Below are positions 17,595 to 26,548 of a stretch of 64,000 bases of DNA, piece by piece (the first letter of the stretch is position 1; each line of letters starts with the position of its first letter). The DNA lies in NCBI GenBank assembly GCA_009692005.1, contig SHZZ01000010.1:23930-87929 (forward strand). The letters run 5' to 3'. Under the pieces are notes generated by a model. It saw nothing but the letters and a program-made list of their open reading frames with translations. It was not told where the DNA came from and searched no databases. The position numbers were made by a program, and so were the translations under genes. This DNA is from Gemmataceae bacterium. Its GTDB lineage: Bacteria > Planctomycetota > Planctomycetia > Gemmatales > Gemmataceae.

Positions 17595-20093
17595 CTACTT
17601 GTCCTTCTTCGCCGGTTTGATGGTGTGTTGGGGAATGAAGAAGGCAGCTCGGACAGGGGCCGGCATGGCGCTATTGGCCCCCTTGACCGATCTCCAGATC
17701 ACTTCGTTAAACAGCAGGTCATCGGCGGCGTCTTCCACCTCCAGGTTGAAGGCCAGCGATTGCTGGGCCCCCCAGGCCTGCGCCGTGTTCAACGCTTCAA
17801 GGCTGACACGCGGTGGCTCATGTGCAAAAGGACGCGCATCCGCTTTCGCCTGAAAGGAGTTGAACATCGGCATGGCGCCCGCGTCGAACTGGCTCATCGG
17901 CTTCAAACCAAGAATCAGTTCCATCGTCCGCAGCATGCTGGAAGTCGAATACATGGTGGAATCGACAAACTTCTTTTTCGTATAAGGGCTGATGACCAGG
18001 GCCACGGTGCGATGAGCATCGACATGGTCGGGCCCGTTCTGTGCATCGTCCTCGATGACGAAAATGGCTGTCTCCTTCCAGAACTTGCTTTTGGAAATTC
18101 CTTCGATCAGAAGGCCGAGGGCGTAGTCATTCTCGGCGACCATGGCCGTGGGAGTGGGCTTTCCCGGGCGGGTGCCGGCTGTGTGGTCGTTGGGCAGGCG
18201 CAGGATGCTTAGGCTGGGCATGCCGCCTTCTTTTTCAAACCGAGCCAGTTCATCGAGAAATCGCCGTGCCCGTTTGACATCCGGATAATCGAGGTCGTAA
18301 CCATGGAAATGCGGGTCGAAATGCCCTTCAAGAGCCTTGACTCTGGCCTTGGCAGGTTCGCCCGGCTTGCTGGGGTTGTCCACCCATTCGCCATAGCTGC
18401 GGTAACTGACGCCTGCCTCAGCGCAGCGGTCCCAGATGTAGCCCCCCGCCGGGCGGGCGATGACATCGTAAGCGCCTTCCGACGGGTAAGCGGAAAGTTT
18501 CTTCAAAGGCGAGCCGCGGTAAGTGAGCGGCCAAACGCGTTCAACAAAATCGGTGGAATACGCCGCCATGCTCCATTGGTGGCCGTCGGCGCTGACTTCC
18601 CCTTCGACATAAAAGTTATCCAGCAGGACAAATTCTTTTGCCAGTTTGTGATGGTTCGGAGTGACTTTCTCCGGGAAGAGGCAAAGCGACTGGTCGCCAT
18701 TCCCTTCCTTCATGTCGCCAAAAACCTGGTCGTAAGTGCGGTTCTCTTTAATGATGTAAATGCAATACTTGATGGGGCTGGGGTCGCCAATTTTCCCGGG
18801 AATAGGGTTGCCCTTTCCCGGCAGCAGCCGGGGATGCGTGTCGGCGCGCAACGGGCTGCAGGTGTAGGCTTCACGAGTTAGTTCAGCAAGTTTATCTGGG
18901 GTTGGCATGTCCAGGACGCTTAAACTCCCCTGCATCAACCCCGCAATGTACTGGCGAATGGGCAAGTCTTTTCTGGCCAGCGGGTTTGGCCCCTGGGGAT
19001 TCGCCCGCGAGCCCAGCCCTTTGCCATTGGCCACATAGATTTTCCCGTCGGCCTTGTTGAAACGCACGCTGGTGGGGTACCAGCCAACGGGGATGAACCC
19101 GAGAGGGACAGGTTTTTTCGGGTCGGCCACCTGAAAAAGAGCCAGGTTGTTGGCGTCGGAGTTGGCAACTATTAGGATCTTGCCATCGGGTGAGAGAGTT
19201 AAACTACCCGGTGTGTTGCCGTTGGGCGCGTTGGGGTAAAGGGCGCAATTCAAAGTACCCAGGCTCTTCCCTTTTTCCTTCATGCTTAAAATGCTGACCT
19301 TGGTGGAATTGGAGCAGGAAACAAACAGAGTGGCGCCATCGGGTGAAAGGGCCATCTCGGTCGGGTGACTTTCGGTCGGCCAGGTTTCTAAAACCTTCCC
19401 CGCGCCGGTATCCACCAGAGCGACAGCGGAACCACCCCACAAACTGACCAGGGCTTCCTCTTTTTCAGGAATGGCAAGGAAGCCAAAGGGATAACTGTTG
19501 GGCGTCAGGGACACGAGCTTATTTTCCCCCGGGTTTTCCAGAGAAACGATGGCCAGCGAGTGCCCCCAGCAACCCGCTGCCAGTAGCTTTTTCCCGGTGG
19601 AATCCAGGGCCAGGCCGGCAGTGACAAACGCCGACGCCACTGGCCCGGCTTGAATCTCTTTCCTTTCGGACAAGTACCCCTGGTTGAACTGAAATTGGTG
19701 AACAGTGGCAAACTCCCCGCCGCTGGCAAAAAGTTGCCTGCCATCCCCGGAGAAACAAAGGCCCGTAAACGCTTGTTTCAGAGTGACCCTGCTGACGATT
19801 TCGCCCCCCGCGCGGTCCAAGGCCACGATGACGATTTCATGCGTGCCATAGCCGCAATGCAGCATTGCCAGGAATTTTCCAAGCGGATGCAGGGCGATAT
19901 TGACGGGAAAATCGCCGACGGGGAGGTGTTTTCCCGCTGGCTTAAGCGACCAGCCATTGGGAAGCTGCACTTCGCCAGAAGTCTTCAACCCAGGCAGCAC
20001 TCGCGGGGTTTCCCTGGTGGTTTTTTCCTCCTGTGCCTGGGTCAAAGAACCGAGGAAGAGGAAAGAAAATAGGAGAATGGTGGTCCGCAACAT
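17595..20093 (-). CDS. Exported YncE-like beta-propeller fused to phosphoesterase (alkaline phosphatase superfamily)
   Basis: The 832-residue product has a signal peptide (MLRTTILLFSFLFLGSLTQA). Residues about 40-400 form a YncE-like seven-bladed propeller, with repeated patterns such as MALSPDGATLFVSCSNSTKV and LTLSPDGKILIVANSDANNL. From about 440 the phosphoesterase part begins: YIIKENRTYDQVFGDM, LLDNFYVEGEVSADGH, then VIEDDAQNGPDHVDAHR with metal-binding Asp/His and the S-P-Y-T-K-K motif. This fusion is a common planctomycete architecture. It is likely periplasmic and hydrolyses phosphate esters or phospholipid headgroups, but the substrate is unknown. GGAG lies seven bases before the ATG. 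Confidence 0.88.
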   Translation of the reverse strand: MLRTTILLFSFLFLGSLTQAQEEKTTRETPRVLPGLKTSGEVQLPNGWSLKPAGKHLPVGDFPVNIALHPLGKFLAMLHCGYGTHEIVIVALDRAGGEIVSRVTLKQAFTGLCFSGDGRQLFASGGEFATVHQFQFNQGYLSERKEIQAGPVASAFVTAGLALDSTGKKLLAAGCWGHSLAIVSLENPGENKLVSLTPNSYPFGFLAIPEKEEALVSLWGGSAVALVDTGAGKVLETWPTESHPTEMALSPDGATLFVSCSNSTKVSILSMKEKGKSLGTLNCALYPNAPNGNTPGSLTLSPDGKILIVANSDANNLALFQVADPKKPVPLGFIPVGWYPTSVRFNKADGKIYVANGKGLGSRANPQGPNPLARKDLPIRQYIAGLMQGSLSVLDMPTPDKLAELTREAYTCSPLRADTHPRLLPGKGNPIPGKIGDPSPIKYCIYIIKENRTYDQVFGDMKEGNGDQSLCLFPEKVTPNHHKLAKEFVLLDNFYVEGEVSADGHQWSMAAYSTDFVERVWPLTYRGSPLKKLSAYPSEGAYDVIARPAGGYIWDRCAEAGVSYRSYGEWVDNPSKPGEPAKARVKALEGHFDPHFHGYDLDYPDVKRARRFLDELARFEKEGGMPSLSILRLPNDHTAGTRPGKPTPTAMVAENDYALGLLIEGISKSKFWKETAIFVIEDDAQNGPDHVDAHRTVALVISPYTKKKFVDSTMYSTSSMLRTMELILGLKPMSQFDAGAMPMFNSFQAKADARPFAHEPPRVSLEALNTAQAWGAQQSLAFNLEVEDAADDLLFNEVIWRSVKGANSAMPAPVRAAFFIPQHTIKPAKKDK

Positions 20094-20300
20094 AGTCTAT
20101 CTCCGCCAGCAAGGAAGTTCTGCGTTACCGATGGCCAAATACCCAATTATGCCATGAAGAAAGGTTATCACTTCGCGGGCCGATTGTCATAACCGCGCCT
20201 GCTGCCGGATTGTAGAAGCCCAAGCGGTTCGCCAAGAAATGGTTTTTCTTGAGTGCCTTTGGTCTTTCGGGCTCTGAGGTGGCGACGGCCTTACATTCAC

Positions 20301-20480
20301 TTCCCCAACACGGTTTTCGCTTCTTGAAATGCCTCTTTGGGTGATTTGTTCTTCGCTGGGATCGCCGCGCAGAGAGCGCGGCCAATTAGTCTACCGGGCT
20401 GGAACCTGGCGTTCCCGGGAAAAAACCGTGGCCGTTGGGGTTGTCGGACCTCGGATGTTCCGACGGCCCCACCTTTCGGG
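20301..20480 (+). repeat. Dispersed multi-hairpin repeat, copy C
   Basis: It includes TTGTTCTTCGCTGGGATCGC, CCGCGC/GCGCGG around AGAGA, an imperfect form of the second hairpin (ACCGGGCTGGAACCTGGC), GTTCCCGGG, and further on TCGGATGTTCCGACGG as in copy D. Its first 50 bases match copy A. The stretch 20094-20513 between two leftward genes has no gene that I can support. Confidence 0.78.
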
Positions 20481-20513
20481 CCGGTGGCATCCACGGTATT
20501 GGCCCCCGAAAGG

Positions 20514-21980
20514 TCAAGGCGCCAACAGATTATTTAAAGCCTTCCGGATTTGGTCCGGGTTGGGTTGGTAATTGACCGGTCCTTCAAACCCAAGCGGAAA
20601 GATTATGTTTCCCCAAGGCTCAGGATTGCTGCCTTTTCCCTCGGCTCGGGCAATGGCCCTAAGTGCCAGGTAAATCTGAGCCGATTCGTCCCAAGAAACA
20701 GCCGAAATGTCTTTCTTTTTCAACTGTTCCAGTAATTGTTTTCCCGCGGAGGAATCCAAGATCATGGGCGCTACAGGCAGACCAAGATAATTCCCGTAAG
20801 GATTCACCGCAGATCGCTGGCGGATTTCCCGGATGCTTTTATCCAGTTCCTCGGCCAATTTCCCGGCGGCAGGGGCAACCTTTCTTGCCTCGGGTTGATA
20901 TCCGCGCATTTCTTTTATCAATTGGTTCAAAGCGGCAAGGGAAGCGGTTGCGTCCACGCCAGAAATTCCCAGGGCCTCGGGGAGCAACGCCCTGGTCCAT
21001 GGCGAAAGAAAGGAACTGCCGGGCTTCCTTCCCTGCAGATATTTCGTGCTGTTTCTCCAAGAGGGGGATTGGAAATCGGCATGGCAAGCCAGGCAAGAAA
21101 AGTCAGCGAATTCCGGCCAGGGCGCCAGGTCTTTTTGCGCTTTTTCCGCCCGGTAAGCTAACAACCCGGCCATGGCTTGGCCGGTGGCCAATTGCCCTGC
21201 GAACCAGGTTTCCAGATCCCGTTGTGGCTGCGAGTCATACTTTTTGACATTCCAATGGGGGGGCATGTTTGCCAAATGCGAGAAGGTTTCAAAGGTCAAG
21301 CGCGGATGGCCAGCGGCCATAAGATCGTGGTTCAGGTCCCTGGCTGGCAGGCCATTTTCCGGGTCCGCAGGTGCGCCGACATGGCAGCCGACGCAAACTG
21401 TCGCTTGCGAAAAGGCATCCCCCAGGTAATTCATGCCTTCCTTTTGATACTGCTGCGATTTGCTGAGACCCTGGGGGTTTTTCCAGCTTGGGGTGGTGTG
21501 CAGACCTAACCATTTGCTGGTGGCCCGCCCGTGGCAGGATTCACAGCCGATGCCAATTTCCAAAGGGGAATCTTGCAAGGACTGCGGCAGGGCCAGGCCA
21601 GGATTTCCATGGCAGGCCAGGCAGCGTAAATCTCGATGGGCCGCGAGGATTCCCAGGTTTTCCGCCATGCGTTTCGACCGCGGGCTCAGCAAAGTTTCGA
21701 AAGAGCGGGCATGTTTATCGTGGGCCAGCCAGGTGGAATACTCATTGCGCAAAATGGGGGAATCAGGCTTGGGATCGGCTGATCCATGGCAGGCCCTGCC
21801 TGAACAAGACCCGCTGCCAGCAAGGAAAACGGGCAGCGGATCGACTGGGGAATTTTGGGTCAGGGAATGGAATTCACCGCCAGAGCCGTGGTGAGAAAGG
21901 AACCCCGGCAGGAAAAAAACCAGGGCGGCAAAGACCAGGCCCAGGGAGTGAAATCCAGTTTTTATCGGCTTATTTTTCAT
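20514..21980 (-). CDS. Exported multiheme (five-motif) cytochrome c, c554-like
   Basis: The 488-residue product has an N-terminal signal/anchor (residues 10-29). It carries four CXXCH motifs (C120, C146, C196, C296) and one CX4CH motif at C59-H65 (CSGRACH), so up to five hemes. The segment after the first motif, ILRNEYSTWLAHDKHARSF, resembles the start of cytochrome c554-like proteins that collect electrons in the periplasm. The C-terminal 180 residues carry no hemes. It is transcribed away from the 22141-30328 redox cluster, with which it shares a 160-base divergent intergenic region, so it may belong to the same electron pathway; that link is inferred. Confidence 0.8.
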   Translation of the reverse strand: MKNKPIKTGFHSLGLVFAALVFFLPGFLSHHGSGGEFHSLTQNSPVDPLPVFLAGSGSCSGRACHGSADPKPDSPILRNEYSTWLAHDKHARSFETLLSPRSKRMAENLGILAAHRDLRCLACHGNPGLALPQSLQDSPLEIGIGCESCHGRATSKWLGLHTTPSWKNPQGLSKSQQYQKEGMNYLGDAFSQATVCVGCHVGAPADPENGLPARDLNHDLMAAGHPRLTFETFSHLANMPPHWNVKKYDSQPQRDLETWFAGQLATGQAMAGLLAYRAEKAQKDLAPWPEFADFSCLACHADFQSPSWRNSTKYLQGRKPGSSFLSPWTRALLPEALGISGVDATASLAALNQLIKEMRGYQPEARKVAPAAGKLAEELDKSIREIRQRSAVNPYGNYLGLPVAPMILDSSAGKQLLEQLKKKDISAVSWDESAQIYLALRAIARAEGKGSNPEPWGNIIFPLGFEGPVNYQPNPDQIRKALNNLLAP

Positions 21981-22140
21981 GCTGCAACCATAAATCCAAG
22001 GCCTATAAAAATGCTGCCAGAGTTTCGTTTGACTACAATCACCTAAGGGGTTAGTTTAACATAAGGACAGGTAACAAGAAAATAATAAAGTGGCCCGCAC
22101 ATCCCACTGTGACCTAGCTTTTTTTCCATGAGGCCCTTTC

Positions 22141-23100
22141 GTGCTATTAAATCAGGATAACTTCAAGGAACATGTTCCCTGGCTGGCAGCCTCCTTGGTG
22201 GTGACGGTTTTGGCGACGGGTTGGTTTTTTTTCGCCGCTGCCGGCCAAGCCAGGTGGCCATCCGGCAGTTCAATTCCAGGGTTGACCTTTGGGTTGGCGG
22301 GCGGTTTGATCTGCCTTTTTGAATTTCTCATCTGGCCGAGAAAAAAACTCCGCTCCTGGCGTTTGGGAAAAATGACCACCTGGATGCGAGCCCACATTTG
22401 GCTGGGGCTTGTAGCGGTTCCACTCCTTATTCTGCATACCGGCTTCCGCTGGGGCGGGCCCTTGAGCACAATCCTGATGGCTCTTTTTTTCATAGTGGTG
22501 TTAAGCGGCATCTGGGGACTGGTGGCCCAGCAATTCCTTCCGTCAACGATGTTGAAAGAGGTTCAGGCCGAAACGGTCTATTCGCAAATCGACCATGTTT
22601 CAACGCAAATGGAAACGGAGGGACACAAGCTTGTGACCCTGGTATGCGGGCAGGCGGTGGGGGAAAAAAGTGAAAAGGACATGGGGAATTCCCTGGAGGA
22701 TTTCCTGGTGGTGGGGGCGGTGCGCAAGGAAGGACTCATTCAGGGGCGTTTTGTCAGCGCCAAGAGCAATTTATCCTGCGTGCCCAACAGTGAACCTTTA
22801 AGAAACTTTTACCACCAAAGCGTGAAACACTACTTACTGGAGGGGGAAAAGGGAAACACTGGACTGGAGTCGACTTTCAAGGCGCGCATGATGTTTCAGG
22901 CCGTGAAATTAAAATTGGATACCCGGGCCTACGAGGCCGTGGCCATTTTGGAAAGTTTTTGCGACCAGCGTCGGCAATTAGACCGCCAGGCCAGGCTGCA
23001 TTTCCGCCTGCATGGCTGGCTGCTGTTTCATTTGCCCCTTTCTGTCGCCCTGATTGTCTTGATGTTTGTTCACATTTTTGCTGCCCTGAAGTACTGGTGA
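22141..23100 (+). CDS. Membrane protein resembling a diheme cytochrome b
   Basis: The 319-residue product has about five transmembrane segments (near residues 12-34, 45-65, 84-102, 108-132 and 290-316). Two of them carry histidine pairs with the same 14-residue spacing, H85/H99 and H297/H311 (H291 also present), the pattern expected for two stacked b hemes. The loop between segments 4 and 5 (about 155 residues) is large and soluble and has no recognised domain. It starts with GTG, preceded by GAGG at seven bases; an overlapping ATG is in another frame. It is followed 10 bases later by the decaheme cytochrome gene, so a membrane quinone- or heme-linked partner is likely. I cannot name a described family. 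Confidence 0.72.
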   Translation: MLLNQDNFKEHVPWLAASLVVTVLATGWFFFAAAGQARWPSGSSIPGLTFGLAGGLICLFEFLIWPRKKLRSWRLGKMTTWMRAHIWLGLVAVPLLILHTGFRWGGPLSTILMALFFIVVLSGIWGLVAQQFLPSTMLKEVQAETVYSQIDHVSTQMETEGHKLVTLVCGQAVGEKSEKDMGNSLEDFLVVGAVRKEGLIQGRFVSAKSNLSCVPNSEPLRNFYHQSVKHYLLEGEKGNTGLESTFKARMMFQAVKLKLDTRAYEAVAILESFCDQRRQLDRQARLHFRLHGWLLFHLPLSVALIVLMFVHIFAALKYW

Positions 23101-23110
23101 GAACCCCTGC

Positions 23111-24763
23111 ATGAACAAGCACGAAACAGGAAAACAACGGGCCACCCGCATCCGCCTGAATTACTACCGAACCTGGACGCCGTTCGACCGCTGCAAGGCT
23201 TTTTTGACCTTGCTGGCCTTGACCATGTCTTTGGGTTGGGCGGCCTTTGTTTTTGCCCGGGGCGACCTTGGCTCGTATGTCTTTTCGCGAGGCACCCTTG
23301 CCGATGCTCACGCCGCCTGGAACGAAAACTGCTCCGTTTGCCACCAGAATTTTACTCCCATTTACAAAAGAGGTTCCGGCCTGGCCTTTCTAGACAAAAT
23401 GTTTCCTGCCCTGACCGCTTCGCCCGATACGCGGTGCCAAAGTTGCCACACCGGCCCGGCCCATCATGACAGCCAAAAAGAGGAATCGACGCCAGCCTGC
23501 GGGAACTGCCATCGCGACCACCGTGGCTTAGACATTAACTTGCTGAAAGTGCCAAACGCCGACTGTGTTTCCTGCCATGCCAACCTTGAAGCCAATCTGA
23601 AGCCAGGGTACTCGATGCGTTTCGCCAAAAACATTTCCTCCTTCAATCCCGGCGGAAATCATCCCGAGTTCCGCATTATCGAAAAGAAATGGCAAGATCC
23701 CGGGTCGATTCAATTCAATCACAAGCTGCACTTGACCCCGGGTTTGGTGTTGGAAGCGGGCAGTCCGGCCTGGACTTTCGCCGATATCCCCGAAGTCGAC
23801 CGGGCCCAATTTGGCCACACTCCCGGACTTGATCTGAAAACCCCGGTATCCCTCGATTGCCGCTCCTGCCATCAGTTGGATCCGATGGATTCCCGCCCTT
23901 CTCCCGGGGCATACGAAAAAATCCCCAGGGGAGGAATCTTTGTCCGCTCCCAGGGGAATCTGATGCTACCGGTGGTCTATGACCGCCATTGCCGCGCCTG
24001 CCATCCTTTGAACTACGACGACGGGCAAAAGGGCGTTCAGGCGCCGCACCGCTTGCAACCGGACGAACTGCGTTCCTGGCTGGAAGGGGTTTATGCGAAC
24101 CAGTTGGTGCAAGCAAATCCGGAGTTCGCCAAGCCAAAGCGCGTTCCGCCGGTGCCCTTGCCGGGAAAAACTGGACAGGAACCCGAATACGAATCAGCAC
24201 GGGTACAAGTGGCCGCCCGGGTCAATCTCGCCATGAAGACCCTGTTTTTTGGCAAAAAGACTTGCGGCGAGTGCCATTTTGCCGACGGCGAGGATCACCC
24301 GGTAAGAAAAGGCTTTACCTCAATTCCCAAACGGATTCGCACCGGACTGCAGGCGCCGGCAGGCAAGGAGTTGAAAGCGGATGAATCCATCACGGCATGG
24401 TTTCGTGAAGCTGCTGGAAAGCTCGCAGGCCAGGCGGTATTCCCTTCCATTCCTTCCACCTGGTTTTTGCACTCCCGCTTCGATCACTCGGATCACCGGT
24501 TCACCGATTGCAAGCAATGCCACGACCGGGCGGTTGGGTCGGTAACCAAATTGGATGTGTTGCTGCCAGGAATTGAATCTTGCCGGGTCTGTCATGGGCC
24601 GTTGAAAAGTACGGCGACGGGATTTTCCGGCGGGGCGCGGCACGAGTGCGTCGAATGCCATCGTTATCATCATGGCGACAACCAGTTGCAAGGCAGGGGC
24701 GCCCACGATTGGACCCCGAAAACTTTGAGAAACCTGCAAGACTTGCACAAGGCCCTGCCCTGA
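23111..24763 (+). CDS. Membrane-anchored decaheme cytochrome c
   Basis: The 550-residue product has one N-terminal transmembrane segment (about 28-50) after a basic cytoplasmic tail, then a periplasmic part with ten CXXCH motifs at C74, C109, C130, C152, C250, C294, C385, C467, C491 and C513. Extra histidines (such as HH at 118-119 and the H-R-D-H-R-G stretch after the third motif) could be distal ligands, as in cytochrome c3-type folds. The motifs fall in groups of four, two, one and three. It sits between the cytochrome b-like gene and the NuoEF fusion, consistent with a periplasmic electron store or conduit. No known decaheme family (MtrA, OmcA) is evident. Confidence 0.85.
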   Translation: MNKHETGKQRATRIRLNYYRTWTPFDRCKAFLTLLALTMSLGWAAFVFARGDLGSYVFSRGTLADAHAAWNENCSVCHQNFTPIYKRGSGLAFLDKMFPALTASPDTRCQSCHTGPAHHDSQKEESTPACGNCHRDHRGLDINLLKVPNADCVSCHANLEANLKPGYSMRFAKNISSFNPGGNHPEFRIIEKKWQDPGSIQFNHKLHLTPGLVLEAGSPAWTFADIPEVDRAQFGHTPGLDLKTPVSLDCRSCHQLDPMDSRPSPGAYEKIPRGGIFVRSQGNLMLPVVYDRHCRACHPLNYDDGQKGVQAPHRLQPDELRSWLEGVYANQLVQANPEFAKPKRVPPVPLPGKTGQEPEYESARVQVAARVNLAMKTLFFGKKTCGECHFADGEDHPVRKGFTSIPKRIRTGLQAPAGKELKADESITAWFREAAGKLAGQAVFPSIPSTWFLHSRFDHSDHRFTDCKQCHDRAVGSVTKLDVLLPGIESCRVCHGPLKSTATGFSGGARHECVECHRYHHGDNQLQGRGAHDWTPKTLRNLQDLHKALP

Positions 24764-24808
24764 CGGGGCGCGGTCCCACCTTTTTGACTCGCAAGGGAGT
24801 GGCTCGGT

Positions 24809-26548
24809 ATGTTGGTACAGGCCTTAAGGAATATCCAGGAGCAATTCGGCTTCCTCCCAAGGGAGGAGATGGAAGCTTTGTCCGCCAGCACAGGCGTGCC
24901 TTTGCACCGCATCCACGAGGTGGCCAGCTTTTATCCTCTCTACCGCCTGACGCCGCCTTGTAAAGGCACGGTTAAAGTTTGCCGCGACATGGCCTGCCAT
25001 TTGAAAGGCAGCCCGGAAGTCTTGAAAAGCCTGCAATCGATTCAAGGTCAGTTGGGGGCCAAGGAACTTGAGGTCGGCGGGATTTCCTGCCTGGGTCAAT
25101 GCGACGCCCCGGTAGCCGCCTTGATCAACGACCACCATGTTTACCGCGGCATGAACGCCGAGCAACTGGCTAATCTGGCCCGCTTGGCCGCCGCCGGCGC
25201 TGAACTTCCCCACCAGCACCCGGACCTTTCCCCAATTCCCTGGCGCATTAACCCCTACCAGGGAAAGGCGCCTTACGAAGCTCTGCGCCAATTCGTGGCC
25301 AAGGGGCTGGATGCCAACAGCGTGCTGAAGCCGCTTGAAGATTCGGGCCTGCGCGGCATGGGAGGCGCAGGCTTCCCCACTTTTCGAAAATGGTCCGCTG
25401 TGCGCGGCGCGCCGGGCAAAACCAAGTATGTCGTTTGTAACGCCGACGAAAGCGAACCCGGCACTTTCAAAGACCGCGAACTCCTTCGCCGGGCCCCATG
25501 CCTGGTGATTGAAGGGATGATTCTGGCGGCGCTGGTGACCGGGGCGGAAAAGGGCTACCTGTACATCCGCCATGAATACCCGGATGAACTGCAGGCGTTG
25601 CAAAAGGAAATGGCCCGGGCCGCCGAGGAGAAACTGATCGGGCAAAATGTCCTGGGTACCGGCAAAACTTTCGACCTGGAAATCTTCGTCAGCCCAGGCG
25701 GGTATGTGCAAGGAGAGGAAAGCGCCCTGCTCGAAGCCATCGAGGACCGCAGGGGCGAGCCCAGAAACAAGCCACCCTTCCCGGTTTTCGAAGGCCTGTT
25801 CGGCAAACCCACCGTTATCAATAATGTGGAAACTCTCTCTTGGGTGCCCGCCATCCTTCTTCAAGGAGGGGCTTGGTACCGCGACGCCGGTGTTCGCGGC
25901 GCCCCGGGGCTGCGGCTGGTTTCCATCAGCGGCGACATTCAACGCCCTGGCGTCTACGAAGTTCCCTTCGGGCAAACGGTTCGCGAGTTGCTTGAAACCG
26001 CGGGCGGCATCAACCCCGGGAGAACTCTGCAGGCCATCGCCACCTCGGGGCCATCGGGAGGATTTCTCCCCGCGGAAATCCCGATCAATCTGCTGCCTCC
26101 CAAGTTCGTCAAGGAAAAACTCCCCGCTGACGCCACTCACTTAAACATTCTCGACCTGCAACTTGACTTGAATACCGTGGGCCAGATGGGCGGCATGCTC
26201 GGGGCGGCCTGCGTCGTTTACGACAACACCCGCGATCTGGTGGAGAACGCCCTCAACTGCGTTTCTTTCTACCGCAATGAATCGTGTGGGAAGTGTGTTC
26301 CCTGCCGCATGGGTTCGCAAAAGCTGGTGGACATTTTGGAAAACCTGCTGCATGGAAAAGGATCGCGTCAAGAGCTGCAATTGATAGCCGACCTGGGTGA
26401 AACCATGGGTATGACTTCCATCTGCGGGTTGGGGCAGGTGGCTTCCAATCCCATCACCAGCGTGTTGAAATACTTTCCCCAGTCCCTGGAAAAATACCTG
26501 GCGCCTGAAGCGAACGCTAAAAGCCCCAGCGCGGGAGGCCATTCATGA
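24809..26548 (+). CDS. Fused NuoE-NuoF type NADH dehydrogenase subunit
   Basis: The 579-residue product joins a NuoE-like domain (residues 1-125) with [2Fe-2S] ligands C58, C63, C94 and C98 to a NuoF-like domain (about 150-565). The latter has the FMN/NADH-binding motif GLRGMGGAGFPT (180-191), NADESEPGT, GAYxxGEE-like GGYVQGEESALLEA, and [4Fe-4S] ligands C493, C496, C499 and C539. The NuoE domain is shorter at its N-terminus than usual. There is no extra C-terminal ferredoxin domain of the kind found in hydrogenase or bifurcating HylB-type subunits. It would oxidise or reduce NAD(P)(H) and hand electrons to the next protein, whose gene overlaps by four bases (ATGA). AAGGGAG precedes the start. 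Confidence 0.9.
   Translation: MLVQALRNIQEQFGFLPREEMEALSASTGVPLHRIHEVASFYPLYRLTPPCKGTVKVCRDMACHLKGSPEVLKSLQSIQGQLGAKELEVGGISCLGQCDAPVAALINDHHVYRGMNAEQLANLARLAAAGAELPHQHPDLSPIPWRINPYQGKAPYEALRQFVAKGLDANSVLKPLEDSGLRGMGGAGFPTFRKWSAVRGAPGKTKYVVCNADESEPGTFKDRELLRRAPCLVIEGMILAALVTGAEKGYLYIRHEYPDELQALQKEMARAAEEKLIGQNVLGTGKTFDLEIFVSPGGYVQGEESALLEAIEDRRGEPRNKPPFPVFEGLFGKPTVINNVETLSWVPAILLQGGAWYRDAGVRGAPGLRLVSISGDIQRPGVYEVPFGQTVRELLETAGGINPGRTLQAIATSGPSGGFLPAEIPINLLPPKFVKEKLPADATHLNILDLQLDLNTVGQMGGMLGAACVVYDNTRDLVENALNCVSFYRNESCGKCVPCRMGSQKLVDILENLLHGKGSRQELQLIADLGETMGMTSICGLGQVASNPITSVLKYFPQSLEKYLAPEANAKSPSAGGHS

Noticed and set aside
23111..24763. Extracellular electron transfer conduit of the MtrA/OmcA type
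   Set aside because: No porin (MtrB-like) gene or lipoprotein signal is near; the ten-heme protein has an N-terminal inner-membrane anchor.
24824..26140. 438-codon open frame on the minus strand
   Set aside because: Fully antisense to the clearly coding NuoEF fusion; no recognisable protein.
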